Positions 24,988-34,600 of a stretch of 64,000 nt of DNA are shown here, piece by piece. The DNA is from Enterovibrio sp051650965 (GTDB lineage Bacteria; Pseudomonadota; Gammaproteobacteria; Enterobacterales; Vibrionaceae). The DNA lies in NCBI GenBank assembly GCA_051650965.1, contig JBOFRL010000018.1, positions 17,369 to 81,368 of the forward strand. Reading direction: 5' to 3'. Made by a program: the position numbers and the translations under genes. The notes under the pieces are model-generated. The model did no database searches, was not told where the DNA came from, and saw only the letters and a list, made by a program, of their open reading frames with translations. The stretch's first letter is position 1; each line of letters starts with the position of its first letter.

Positions 24988-25751
24988 CCGTCACCGAGCT
25001 CGCCTTTGCTGGGCGCCTGCAGCCACTCAGTTTTGAGCTGCAAATGGGCAACATTTGCCACCTGCTTGGCCCTAATGGCAGCGGAAAAAGCACGCTGCTT
25101 TCGCTGCTTGCAGGCGTGTTATCTGGCGCGGGCGAAATTTGTCTTGCAGGCGTTAAACTTTCTTCCTTAGATCATCAGCAGCTTGCCAAGCAGCGCGTCT
25201 ATTTGCCGCAGGCGCAGGCCAACGCTTTTGATCTGCGGGTCTATCAATATTTGGCGCTGATGGTGCCACAGCTTTCACGCCGCTGTAAAAATTCACAAGA
25301 AAAACAATCCGTTGAACAAACAGTGCTCACCTTGTGCCAGCGGCTTGGTTTGACTGACAAACTCAACGCTTCGGTGCAAACGCTTTCTGGCGGACAGTGG
25401 CAGCGCGTGCGCCTTGCTGGCGCTTTGCTGCAACTGCATTTTACCAAAGAGGCGGGGGCAAAGCTGCTGCTGCTTGATGAGCCGATGGCAAGCCTTGATC
25501 TGGCGCAAGAGGCAGCCGTATACAAATTGCTGCGTGAAATTGCGCAGCAAGGGGTGTGCATTGTGATGTCAAATCACGATATAAATCAAAGCATTCAGCA
25601 TGCCGATCACATCATGCTGCTAAAAAACGGCCAAAATGTGGCGACGGGCGCGGCGGCAACGGTGATGTCAACGCAAACGCTCGCACAAGTTTTCGATATT
25701 GAATTTGTACGCTATGAGAACGATGGACGCATTTTGCTGCTGCCGTGTTAA
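24981..25751 (+). CDS. btuD: Vitamin B12 ABC transporter ATPase BtuD
   Basis: A 256-residue ATPase driving B12 import with BtuC. Seen: Walker A GPNGSGKST, the Q-loop region LPQAQAN, signature LSGGQWQRVRLAGALLQL, Walker B LLLLDEPMASLD and switch His in SNHDINQ. The EPMxSLD wording after Walker B is shared with E. coli BtuD (EPMNSLD). The ATG overlaps the end of btuC, implying translational coupling. About 25 residues (roughly 85-115) form a slightly longer helical insertion than in E. coli. Confidence 0.92.
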   Translation: MLTVTELAFAGRLQPLSFELQMGNICHLLGPNGSGKSTLLSLLAGVLSGAGEICLAGVKLSSLDHQQLAKQRVYLPQAQANAFDLRVYQYLALMVPQLSRRCKNSQEKQSVEQTVLTLCQRLGLTDKLNASVQTLSGGQWQRVRLAGALLQLHFTKEAGAKLLLLDEPMASLDLAQEAAVYKLLREIAQQGVCIVMSNHDINQSIQHADHIMLLKNGQNVATGAAATVMSTQTLAQVFDIEFVRYENDGRILLLPC

Positions 25752-25791
25752 AATCTCGCTTTAATTAACTGCGTGATTTTTTGAGTTTATT

Positions 25792-28700
25792 TTGACTAAG
25801 CCTATCCACAACCAGCCAGCCACCCTTTTTGCTGTTTTAAACGATTGCCTGCTAAAAGATCGCTTTACCTTTATCAAGCGCATCAATGGCGCAAAACGTA
25901 TTGCCGACAAAACAAAGCAACAGGCCGCATTAGATACCATCGCCCAAGCGATGGCGATTTCGATCCAAACTAGACAGATGCGCGCCAATACGCCGCTTAA
26001 AATTGAGTATCCGGCGCAGCTTCCGGTAAGCCAAAAGCGCGATGACATTTTGCGCGCCCTGTCTGAAAACCAAGTGATCATCGTGGCGGGGGAGACGGGC
26101 TCTGGCAAAACGACGCAGCTGCCCAAAATCTGTTTAGAGTTGGGGCTTGGGATCAAAGGGCTGATCGGCCACACACAGCCAAGACGTATCGCCGCGCGCG
26201 CGGTCGCAAGCCGCCTAAGCGAAGAGCTTGGCAGTGAGATTGGGCAGGCGGTTGGCTATCAGGTGCGATTTAGCGATCACAGCGCGCCACAAAGCCGCGT
26301 CAAACTGATGACCGACGGCATTTTGCTGGCGGAAATCGCGCACGATAAATACCTCAACAAATACGACTGTATCATCATCGATGAAGCACACGAACGCAGC
26401 CTTAACATCGACTTTATTTTGGGTTATCTAAAACAGCTGCTGCCAAAACGCCCTGATCTTAAAGTCATTATCACCTCGGCGACCATTGATCCAGAGCGCT
26501 TTTCTTCTCATTTTAATAACGCGCCGATCATCACCGTTTCTGGCCGCACTTATCCTGTGGAAGTGCGCTATCGGCCGGTTCTCGATGAGGAAAATGACGG
26601 CGAGCGCGATCTGCAGCAGGCCATTTTTGATGCAGTCGATGAGCTGATCCGCGAAGCGCCCGGCGATATTTTGATTTTTATGAGCGGCGAGCGGGAAATT
26701 CGCGACTTAGCGCAGGCGCTCAACAAGCGCGAGCTGCGCGACACGGAAATTTTGCCGCTCTACGCGCGCCTTGCCGCACATGAGCAAAACCGCGTGTTTC
26801 AATCGCACATTGGCCGGCGCATTGTACTGGCGACCAACGTCGCAGAAACCTCATTGACCGTTCCCGGGATAAAATACGTGATAGATCCAGGACTTGCGCG
26901 CATCTCCCGCTACAGCCATCGCACCAAAGTGCAGCGCCTGCCGATTGAGCCCATTTCGCAAGCCAGCGCCAACCAGCGCAAAGGGCGCTGCGGGCGCGTT
27001 TCGGACGGGATCTGCATTCGCCTTTACTCGCCAGAGGATTTTGCCAATCGCAGCGAATTTACCGATCCCGAAATTGCGCGCACCAACTTAGCGTCGGTGA
27101 TCTTGCACATGTTGTGGCTCGGGCTTGGTGAGATCAGCACTTTTCCGTTTGTTGAAGCTCCTGATAATCGCCACATTAATGACGGCGTCAAGTTGCTTGA
27201 GGAGCTTGGCGCGGTGAAACAAATCGGCACTAGCCGCCCGCAGCTGACTGCGATCGGCAAAGTGCTCGCGCAGCTGCCGATTGACCCGCGGCTGGCGCGA
27301 ATGGTGGTTGAAGCCAACAAACAAGGTGCGTTAGCCGAGGTGATGGTGATCGTGGCCGCGCTGTCAATCCAAGATCCGCGCGAACGCCCCAACGATAAGC
27401 AGCAAGCAGCGGATGAAAAGCATCGCCGCTTTGCCGATCAACACTCTGATTTTGCTACGTTTCTCAATCTCTGGCGCTATCTAAAAGAGCAGCAAAAAGC
27501 GCAATCGAGCAACCAATTTCGCCAGATGTGCAAAAAAGAGTTCCTCAATTACCTGCGCGTGCGCGAATGGCAAGATCTGCATTCGCAAATTCGCCAAGTC
27601 GTGCAAGAGCTCGGCTATACGATAAACCAGCAGCCAGCCTCTGCGATTTCGTTACATACCGCGCTGCTGGCGGGGCTTTTATCGCACATCGGCAATAAAG
27701 AGCCGGAAAAAAACGAGTACCTTGGCGCGCGCAATCGCCATTTTCATCTGTTTCCCACTTCGAGCCTATTTAAAAATCAGCCCAAATGGCTTATGGCGGC
27801 AGAATTGATCGAAACGAGCCGCCTTTGGGGGACGATTGCGGCAAAAATTGAGCCTGAGTGGGTTGAGCCGCTGGCCGGTCACCTGCTAAAACGCAGCTAC
27901 AGCGAGCCGCATTGGCGCGAGAAGATGGCGGCCGTTTTCGCTTTTGAAAAAGTGACCTTGTACGGGCTGACACTGGTTGCTAAACGCGCGGTCAATTATG
28001 GCGCGATCGATGCGCCGCTCAGCCGCGAGATCTTTATTCGCAGCGCACTTATCGAGGGACAGTGGCGCTCTAACCATTCGTTTTTAAAGCTTAATCGTCA
28101 GCTGCTTGAAGAAGTGCAGGAGCTTGAACACAAATCGCGCCGCAAAGATCTGCTGATCAGCGACGACCAACTGTTTGATTTTTATGATAAACGTATTGAC
28201 CACAGCGTGGTTTCTGGGCGTCACTTTGATGATTGGTGGAAAACAGCTTCTAAACTTGAGCCCGATCTGCTCAATTTTGAAAAAAATATGCTGTTTGCCG
28301 CTGATGCCGACCACATCACCGAGCACGATCACCCCAATTTTTGGCAGCAGGGACAGTTTAAGCTCAAGCTGCAATACCAGTTTGATCCCGGCCACACTCA
28401 TGACGGCGTGACGGTGGTGATCCCCGTGGCCATTTTGAACCAAATTGAGCCGAAAGGATTTGACTGGCAGATCCCCGCGCTGCGCCACGAGCTGGTAGTC
28501 GCGCTGATCAAGTCGCTGCCAAAGCCCCTGCGTCGCCATTTTGTGCCAGCGCCCAACTACGCAAGCGCCTTTTTAGCGCGCGTGCCGGCGCAGCAAGAGC
28601 CGCTGCTCGATGCACTGGAAAAAACGTTTAAACAGATGAGCGGAGTGACCATCACGCGCGATGACTGGCAACTTTTGCAGTTGCCAGAGCATCTGAAAAT

Positions 28701-29694
28701 GCGCTTTTTAGTCGTGGATGAACGGCAAAAGCCGCTCAAAGAAGGAAGCAGCCTGCACGAGTTAAAAAGTGAGCTTAAGCCGCAAATTCAGCAGGCGCTG
28801 TCGCTGGTCGCTGATGATGATATTGAGCGTGGAGGCCTAAAATCGTGGAATTTTGGCAAGCTAGAGCCGGTTTTTGAGCAAAAGCGGGCAGGGTGGACCA
28901 TGAAGGCGTTCCCTGCGCTGGTGGATGAGAAAAATAGCGTGGCGATCAAGCTATTTGAAACTGAGGATGAACAAAAGCAAGTGATGCAACAAGGGCTTCG
29001 GCGGCTGCTTTTGTTAAACATTCCTTCACCAATCAAATACTTGCATGAAAACTTACCGAACAAATCAAAACTTGGACTTTACTTTGCAACTTATGGAAAC
29101 GTCAGCGATGTGATCGATGACTGCATCGCGTGCGCCATCGATAAGCTGATCACAGCTCACGGCGGCCTGACGTGGGATGAGCAGCAATTTCAACAGCTAA
29201 GGGCGCAAGTTGAGGCGGAGCTTGGCGACACCGTGCTAAAAATTGCCAAGCAGGTTGAGCAAATTTTAACGCTGAGTTTTTCTATCAATAAAAAGCTCAA
29301 GGGGCGGGTTGATTTCACCTTGGCCTTCGCGATGTCCGACATCAAAGCGCAGCTCGACGCGCTGATCTATAAAGGTTTTGTGGCCAAATCTGGCTGGCAG
29401 CGCCTTGCAGACATTGAGCGCTATTTAAACGCCATTGAACGCCGTCTCGAAAAGCTGCCTATCGACCCAAACAGGGATCGGTTGCATATGCTCAAGATTG
29501 ACGCCGCCACTGAGCAGTACCAACACTTGCTTGCGCGGATCCCAAAAGGAAAAATGGTCCCCGACGAGGTTGTCGCAATCCGTTGGATGATTGAAGAGCT
29601 GCGCGTGAGCTTTTTTGCCCAGCAGCTTGGGACGGCGCATCCAATTTCCGACAAGCGCATTTTGCATGCCATCAATGAGGTGAAATTGACCTAA
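25792..29694 (+). CDS. hrpA: ATP-dependent RNA helicase HrpA, TTG start
   Basis: A DEAH-box RNA helicase of 1300 residues, the same length as E. coli HrpA, where it rescues stalled or collided ribosomes. Seen: Walker A GETGSGKT (100-107), DEAH (197-200), SATIDPERF, TNVAETSLTVPGI and QRKGRCGRV of the helicase core, followed by the long HrpA-specific C-terminal region ending in SDKRILHAI. Initiation at the TTG at 25792 gives an N-terminus aligning with E. coli, with a modest GAG ribosome binding site. It follows btuD by 40 bases and may share its transcript. Confidence 0.96.
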   Translation: MTKPIHNQPATLFAVLNDCLLKDRFTFIKRINGAKRIADKTKQQAALDTIAQAMAISIQTRQMRANTPLKIEYPAQLPVSQKRDDILRALSENQVIIVAGETGSGKTTQLPKICLELGLGIKGLIGHTQPRRIAARAVASRLSEELGSEIGQAVGYQVRFSDHSAPQSRVKLMTDGILLAEIAHDKYLNKYDCIIIDEAHERSLNIDFILGYLKQLLPKRPDLKVIITSATIDPERFSSHFNNAPIITVSGRTYPVEVRYRPVLDEENDGERDLQQAIFDAVDELIREAPGDILIFMSGEREIRDLAQALNKRELRDTEILPLYARLAAHEQNRVFQSHIGRRIVLATNVAETSLTVPGIKYVIDPGLARISRYSHRTKVQRLPIEPISQASANQRKGRCGRVSDGICIRLYSPEDFANRSEFTDPEIARTNLASVILHMLWLGLGEISTFPFVEAPDNRHINDGVKLLEELGAVKQIGTSRPQLTAIGKVLAQLPIDPRLARMVVEANKQGALAEVMVIVAALSIQDPRERPNDKQQAADEKHRRFADQHSDFATFLNLWRYLKEQQKAQSSNQFRQMCKKEFLNYLRVREWQDLHSQIRQVVQELGYTINQQPASAISLHTALLAGLLSHIGNKEPEKNEYLGARNRHFHLFPTSSLFKNQPKWLMAAELIETSRLWGTIAAKIEPEWVEPLAGHLLKRSYSEPHWREKMAAVFAFEKVTLYGLTLVAKRAVNYGAIDAPLSREIFIRSALIEGQWRSNHSFLKLNRQLLEEVQELEHKSRRKDLLISDDQLFDFYDKRIDHSVVSGRHFDDWWKTASKLEPDLLNFEKNMLFAADADHITEHDHPNFWQQGQFKLKLQYQFDPGHTHDGVTVVIPVAILNQIEPKGFDWQIPALRHELVVALIKSLPKPLRRHFVPAPNYASAFLARVPAQQEPLLDALEKTFKQMSGVTITRDDWQLLQLPEHLKMRFLVVDERQKPLKEGSSLHELKSELKPQIQQALSLVADDDIERGGLKSWNFGKLEPVFEQKRAGWTMKAFPALVDEKNSVAIKLFETEDEQKQVMQQGLRRLLLLNIPSPIKYLHENLPNKSKLGLYFATYGNVSDVIDDCIACAIDKLITAHGGLTWDEQQFQQLRAQVEAELGDTVLKIAKQVEQILTLSFSINKKLKGRVDFTLAFAMSDIKAQLDALIYKGFVAKSGWQRLADIERYLNAIERRLEKLPIDPNRDRLHMLKIDAATEQYQHLLARIPKGKMVPDEVVAIRWMIEELRVSFFAQQLGTAHPISDKRILHAINEVKLT

Positions 29695-29778
29695 GCTCTA
29701 TTTTACGTTCAGTCAGCGGGCACTTTTGAGCGGCGCCTGTGCAAAGTAAAGCGCACTTTCGCTGACGATATTAATAAA

Positions 29779-29808
29779 GCGGGCAGATCTAAGATCTGCC
29801 CGCGTTTT
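29779..29808 (+). terminator. Terminator between hrpA and ddl
   Basis: An 11-bp GC-rich stem (GCGGGCAGATC / GATCTGCCCGC) with a 3-base loop and a GTTTTT tail, between convergent genes. Confidence 0.88.
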
Positions 29809-29845
29809 TCTCGCACAAATACTTTTTATGCAGGAATTTTTGCGC

Positions 29846-30853
29846 CTAACCAACGCTTTTTTGCGTGGCTTTACTAATACATTTGGCCAAATATTGTGAA
29901 AAATCATGGCCATGGTGCTGCATCAGTTTCGGGAACATAGAAATCGGCGTCATCCCCGGAAACGTATTGATTTCATTTAGAAAAATTTCACCGTCTTGCG
30001 TTAAGAAAAAATCAATCCGCGACAGATCTTTTAATTTCATCTGCACAAACGCCTTTTTCGCATACTGCTGCATCTGCTCAATTTGCGCGTCAGTCAACTG
30101 TGTGGGAGTCAGCGTCGTGGTGCTAAGGCTTGCCGCGCTGTACTTTTCATCAAACGAATAAAATGTGTCTTTCGCGCAAATCACTTCGCCAGGTTTTGTC
30201 ACGACAACTTGGCCGTCATAGTGATAAGCTGCGATCTCAAGTTCACGCGGCTGGAGCGCTTTTTCAATAAGCACTTGTTCTGAAAAAGAAAAGGCCTGAT
30301 CAATCGCGAGATCCAGCGCTTCTTTACTGTCCGCCTTGTAACAGCCAACCGACGAGCCTTGGCAAGCCGCTTTCACAAAAACCGTTTGCCATTTTGCCAG
30401 CGCGGCATGCGCTAAATCTCGGCTTTGCGCATCATTTTCCGTTAAAAAACAATATGGTGTGTTAGGAATAGCCAGCGCATCAAACCAAAGCTTGGAGGAA
30501 ACCTTGTTAAAGCACAAAATGCTCGCCTGTGGGCCGCAGCCTAAATAGGGCAATTCAATGAGTTCAAAAAGAGATTGAATGTCGCCCGTTTCTCCAGGAA
30601 AACCGTGGATACAGGGAATAGCGTAATCGAGAGCGATTTTTTCGCCACCGATACTCAAGGTTTTATCTTGATTTAACTGACATTTTTCCCCTTGCAGAGT
30701 GTACCAGCCGCCTTCTTTTTTCAGCTCAACATGAAAAGTGCGCACATTAGGCAACCGCGCAAGCTGCTCTGCAACAAAACTGGCCGATGTGATTGAAACA
30801 TCATGTTCACTACCGCCGCCGCCACACAATAACAATACGTTAATCGATTCCAC
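29846..30853 (-). CDS. ddl: D-alanine--D-alanine ligase
   Basis: An ATP-grasp enzyme joining two D-Ala for peptidoglycan precursors in the cytoplasm. With the GTG start at 30853 the protein has 335 residues. The GTG is chosen because AAGGAG lies 6 bases upstream and the product then begins VESINVLLLCGGGGSEHDVSI, the family start; an ATG 12 codons upstream lacks a ribosome binding site. Seen: GSEHDVS, IHGFPGETGDIQ, KAACQGSSVGC and the metal-binding C-terminal FLNEINTFPGMT. It stands alone, away from the mra/mur cluster, resembling DdlA rather than DdlB in context. Confidence 0.93.
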   Translation of the reverse strand: MESINVLLLCGGGGSEHDVSITSASFVAEQLARLPNVRTFHVELKKEGGWYTLQGEKCQLNQDKTLSIGGEKIALDYAIPCIHGFPGETGDIQSLFELIELPYLGCGPQASILCFNKVSSKLWFDALAIPNTPYCFLTENDAQSRDLAHAALAKWQTVFVKAACQGSSVGCYKADSKEALDLAIDQAFSFSEQVLIEKALQPRELEIAAYHYDGQVVVTKPGEVICAKDTFYSFDEKYSAASLSTTTLTPTQLTDAQIEQMQQYAKKAFVQMKLKDLSRIDFFLTQDGEIFLNEINTFPGMTPISMFPKLMQHHGHDFSQYLAKCISKATQKSVG

Positions 30854-31031
30854 TTGTTCTCCTTTTGTGTATCTGATCATTTTGCGCAAGACTCTTGCAA
30901 CTTATTTGCTAAAAGGCAAGTAAAACAGATCAAAGATAAAAAATTTTGGCAAAACCGCGAGTTAAAGAAAATTTGTTGCGCGAAGAATGACTAAAGCCAG
31001 TAAAATCGACCTCAATTTTCACCGCGCAAAT

Positions 31032-31062
31032 AAAAAAGGATGAGGCAGAGCCCCATCCTTTT
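31032..31062 (-). terminator. Terminator of the second chitinase gene
   Basis: Stem AAAAGGATG / CATCCTTTT (31035-31043, 31054-31062), with inner GG/CC pairs. On the minus strand it is followed by TTTTTTA, directly past the chitinase stop. Confidence 0.85.
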
Positions 31063-31079
31063 CGTCTATTTTTTAGCAG

Positions 31080-34000
31080 TTATGGACAGACTTTCGCCCA
31101 GCTGCCGTCACTTCCTGGAACAGATTGCGTCCACCAGTTAGCTTTATAAAGAACGCCATTGTGTACAATCATGTCGCCCTCTGCAGCATGGTCTGGTTTA
31201 CCTTCCCAGTTCAATTGTGGCCAGTTAGGATAGACATTGACTCCGTCTAAGCTACAAGTGCCTGATGAACCGCCGCCAGTTGGAGGAGGAGTTGTTGTAC
31301 CCGTGTTGCCACCGGTGCTACCTCCAGTGCTGCCGCCTGTATTGCCACCAGTGTTACCACCGCTAGAGCCGCCGCCTAGATTCGCTTTTGGTAGATCAGG
31401 GAATTCAAAAGCGAACGCATATTGTTGTCCATTCAAAGTAATGGTGTAGTTGAGTGGACCTGAGATTGGCAAGTAGTGCACCATATCTAGCTCGTACTTA
31501 CCATTAGCTGGAATGTTGCTCCAAGATGGCAAATCGAAGCCTACGCGGTGCATAACTTTATCCAAACCGCCTTGGTTACCCGCACGAGTATGCCCAGACT
31601 CAATGACTTTAACGCCAGCACCTGACCAGTCTAAGATCGTATCAGGAGTTGATGTTGGAACGTCAAATTGGATATTTGTGCCTCCAGGGATCTCAACACC
31701 CGTATTATTGGTGAAGGTGATTTTTGGGTTGATTGGGTAGTTTTCGTCACCCACTTTGTAGCCACCAACACTGACTGTAATATCAACAGTTTGCGCTGGC
31801 ATTTCACGCTCGGCACGTTTTGCACCGTAAGGCGACGCGTTTTTGAAGGCTTCATACATCGTTGTGCTTAATGTATCACCGGTAAAGTACTCACCTTGGC
31901 CAGTTTTACAAGCTTGCTCAGTTAGATCTTTTTCACCACGCTTGTTATTCTCGTCAAAGCGATAACAGTTGTAGTCACCCGCCAATTCCCAAATCAACAC
32001 ACCGCCAATGCCTTTATCGACAATGTATTCCATTTTGTCGGCTAAAGATTCTGCATCTTCTGTTGACAAGAATGTTTTGGTTTCTTCATTCCACAGCCAT
32101 GGCGCTCTGGCTTCTTTGTCGTAATAACGTACGTATTTTCCTTTCAATTTATGCAAAGGATTGTTATCAGGATCAAAGCCATTGGTGTATGTGTACGTTG
32201 GTTGATGGTTGATTTCGAGGTTTTTGGCGTGCCACATTGGGTTAACACCAGCGCCGATCTCTGTTCCATCTTCGCGCAAATCATGCCACAAGTTGTTGAT
32301 ACCTAATGCACCATCACCACAATCGCCGCCTGAGCCGCCGGTACCTGGTTCACATTTGTTTTGATCAGCTAAAGGCGCTTCACCCCATAGTCCATTGGTG
32401 CCGCCGCGAACATTTTGCCAACCCCTTGAATAGTAAGGAATACCGACATTTATTCTGCCAGCTGTGAGCAAACCACGCATGTAGTGATAGGTCCAGTCAG
32501 CATTCAAGTAACCGATTTTTTTATACTCGGTAGTTGAATAAACATCCCAATACTCAAGCTCGTTATCTTTACCTGTGTCAAACAGTGGTGCGTTATGGCC
32601 TACGAATGAGTTCCAAGAGCCGTGTAAGTCGTAGGACATGATGTTGACGTAGTCGAGATATTTGAGGCCTTCAAAGTTTTCCATACCACGGAGCAGATAA
32701 GCAGACGCTGGTGACGCAATACTTAGCATGTAGTGCACGCCATCTTGCTCACTGGCTTTGTCCAGTTTCTCACGGAATACGCGTAGCATTTCGTTGTAAG
32801 AGCGCATCAAATAAGGACGACGAGCTTCAGAATAGTTCCAATCAAGTGGGTTACCAGAGCCTGACATACTTGTTGGATATTCGTAGTCAATGTCGATACC
32901 GTCGAATTGATACTTTCTCATCATTTCAATTGCTGAATCAACCAAGGTTTCAATACCTTTTTGATTGATGCTGCCATCGTCATTTGTTGTCGCTTTATAG
33001 AAACCACCATCGGCGACACGGCTGCCGTCATCAGCAAAGTGACCGCCTGTTTCAGCCCAACCACCAATCGCAAATAAGGTTTTGACGCCAAAACGTTTTT
33101 TGTAGGTAGCAAGCGCACCAAAGTGGCCTTTAAAGCCCAGCGCAGGATCAATTTCCACCCCTGGCCAAGTTTTATTTAGCGCAGAGTTTTCAGGATCGTT
33201 AGGATCGCCAACACTGGCTCTACCGTTGCTGTCAATGTGCACGAATGCGTAGTTGATGTGAGTGATCTTGTCCCAAGGAATATCATTTGCAAGATATTGA
33301 GTTTGAATACCTTCTGGGCTTTGACGCCAGCTTGTGAAATAGCCAATGATACGGCGTTGGTGATCTGGGCCTAGTTTTTCACGGCCTTCTTCATCGTAAA
33401 CCGAACAATAAGGAACATTGACTCCCGGTGTTTGATACATGCCATCAGGACGACATTCACCAGACGCACCGCCACCACCGACAACACCACCTGAGCCGCC
33501 AGAGCTTACAGCAGCGATACTGATGGTTTGTTTGTCGCTATCTTTGCTACCATTATCGTTATCAACTGCTTTGGCATAAACGCTGATTTCGCCAGCTTTG
33601 TCGCTCACCCAAGAGTAGGTGAAAGGCGCAGCTTGGCGACTGCCAATCAATTTGCCGTCGGCATAAAAGTCAACTTGCTTGATTTGACCATCGCTGTCTG
33701 AAGCATCAGCGATAAGATCAACTTTGTCGCCTTGCGTAATTTTGTTAGCAGAAACAGCCAGTTTAACCGTTGGCAAGCTGTTGTCTGGTGTAACTGCTGT
33801 CGCTTTAGCAACGACGGTAACAGAAGCTTGTTTTTGCGCGCCAGCGTCATCGTAAACGGTGGCTGTAATTGTGATTTGGCCTTCTTTATCAAGCTGATAG
33901 TTTTGCTTGAATGGCGCACTGTTGACAGTACCTAAATCATTGCCTCCTGCGCTAAATTCAACGCGGTCGACTCTACCGTCGCTATCTTGCGCATTAACAG

Positions 34001-34385
34001 CGATTTCAATGCTATCACCAACGGTAAATTGGCTATTTGCAGCAGGAGAGGTGAAAGAAATAGTAGGCAAAACGTTTTCTTGTGTACCGCCGCCTGTATC
34101 ACCACCTGTATCACCGCCAGCAGAGCCGGAGCATTCACCATTTTTGGTCCACTCTTGGTAATCTCCAGAATAAGAGAGAGGATCATTACCTTGAGTCCAC
34201 CAGTTAGCAGTGTACGCTGCGCCTGATTTTTGCACCTGGTCTCCACCAGAATAAGCTGTGCCAGATTGCCACTCTTGCAGATTTGAACAGTCAACAGCAG
34301 CATTGGCTTGGAATACCGCAAAACAAGCCGTTGCAACAACTGTTAAAGGGAAAACTTTTTTCCCCAATCCCCCTAGTCTAAGCAT
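31080..34385 (-). CDS. Secreted GH18 chitinase with CBM5/12 at both ends
   Basis: An 1101-residue secreted chitinase. Order: signal peptide (1-29, cut near ANA-AV); CBM5/12 module (about 32-85, TANWWTQG); Gly/Asp linker; two Ig-like modules (about 105-195 and 203-293); a Gly-rich linker; the GH18 barrel (about 340-860), with DGIDIDYE and catalytic Glu502; an Ig-like ChiC-type module (about 880-1000); a low-complexity Gly/Ser/Thr/Pro linker (about 1005-1045); and a final CBM5/12 (about 1055-1101, KANWWTQS). It differs from the first chitinase in barrel subclass and order, so it is not a recent duplicate. The AAGGGG ribosome binding site supports the start. Regulation by chitin oligosaccharides is plausible but no regulator lies nearby. 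Confidence 0.93.
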   Translation of the reverse strand: MLRLGGLGKKVFPLTVVATACFAVFQANAAVDCSNLQEWQSGTAYSGGDQVQKSGAAYTANWWTQGNDPLSYSGDYQEWTKNGECSGSAGGDTGGDTGGGTQENVLPTISFTSPAANSQFTVGDSIEIAVNAQDSDGRVDRVEFSAGGNDLGTVNSAPFKQNYQLDKEGQITITATVYDDAGAQKQASVTVVAKATAVTPDNSLPTVKLAVSANKITQGDKVDLIADASDSDGQIKQVDFYADGKLIGSRQAAPFTYSWVSDKAGEISVYAKAVDNDNGSKDSDKQTISIAAVSSGGSGGVVGGGGASGECRPDGMYQTPGVNVPYCSVYDEEGREKLGPDHQRRIIGYFTSWRQSPEGIQTQYLANDIPWDKITHINYAFVHIDSNGRASVGDPNDPENSALNKTWPGVEIDPALGFKGHFGALATYKKRFGVKTLFAIGGWAETGGHFADDGSRVADGGFYKATTNDDGSINQKGIETLVDSAIEMMRKYQFDGIDIDYEYPTSMSGSGNPLDWNYSEARRPYLMRSYNEMLRVFREKLDKASEQDGVHYMLSIASPASAYLLRGMENFEGLKYLDYVNIMSYDLHGSWNSFVGHNAPLFDTGKDNELEYWDVYSTTEYKKIGYLNADWTYHYMRGLLTAGRINVGIPYYSRGWQNVRGGTNGLWGEAPLADQNKCEPGTGGSGGDCGDGALGINNLWHDLREDGTEIGAGVNPMWHAKNLEINHQPTYTYTNGFDPDNNPLHKLKGKYVRYYDKEARAPWLWNEETKTFLSTEDAESLADKMEYIVDKGIGGVLIWELAGDYNCYRFDENNKRGEKDLTEQACKTGQGEYFTGDTLSTTMYEAFKNASPYGAKRAEREMPAQTVDITVSVGGYKVGDENYPINPKITFTNNTGVEIPGGTNIQFDVPTSTPDTILDWSGAGVKVIESGHTRAGNQGGLDKVMHRVGFDLPSWSNIPANGKYELDMVHYLPISGPLNYTITLNGQQYAFAFEFPDLPKANLGGGSSGGNTGGNTGGSTGGSTGGNTGTTTPPPTGGGSSGTCSLDGVNVYPNWPQLNWEGKPDHAAEGDMIVHNGVLYKANWWTQSVPGSDGSWAKVCP
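31265..31370. repeat. Short tandem repeats encoding the Gly/Ser/Thr linker of the chitinase
   Basis: Imperfect copies of a 12-base unit (plus-strand pattern CCGCCAGTGTTA and variants) encode repeated GGNT/GGST tetrapeptides between the ChiC-type module and the terminal CBM. Such tracts can change length by slippage, altering linker length without shifting frame. Confidence 0.7.
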
Positions 34386-34522
34386 TAAACATACCCCTTA
34401 CTTTTTAACAACCGCAGTTGATGAAAAAAACAGCTTAAGGATAGGAGACGAGAAGAGGCGGCCTTGTCTCTAAACTAGTAAAGTAGCAAATAGAGTGCCG
34501 CGGGGGAGAAGCGTTGCGGGAT

Positions 34523-34560
34523 TGCCAGATCGTCATGGGTTGCGATCTGGCATTATTTTT
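34523..34560 (+). terminator. Rightward-pointing hairpin with T-tail between two leftward genes
   Basis: A perfect 10-bp stem (TGCCAGATCG at 34523-34532, CGATCTGGCA at 34543-34552) has a 10-base loop and is followed by TTATTTTTT on the plus strand. Both flanking genes are transcribed leftward, so it cannot end a known rightward gene. On the minus strand the T-tail lies before the stem rather than after it. Confidence 0.55.
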
Positions 34561-34600
34561 TGTGATCAATTGCTGTGGTTTTGCTTAAAAACAGACAGAA

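Noticed and set aside
31237..31449. Plus-strand Pro-rich frame across the chitinase linker repeats
   Set aside because: It is the complement of GGNT/GGST-coding repeats and has no independent coding signs.
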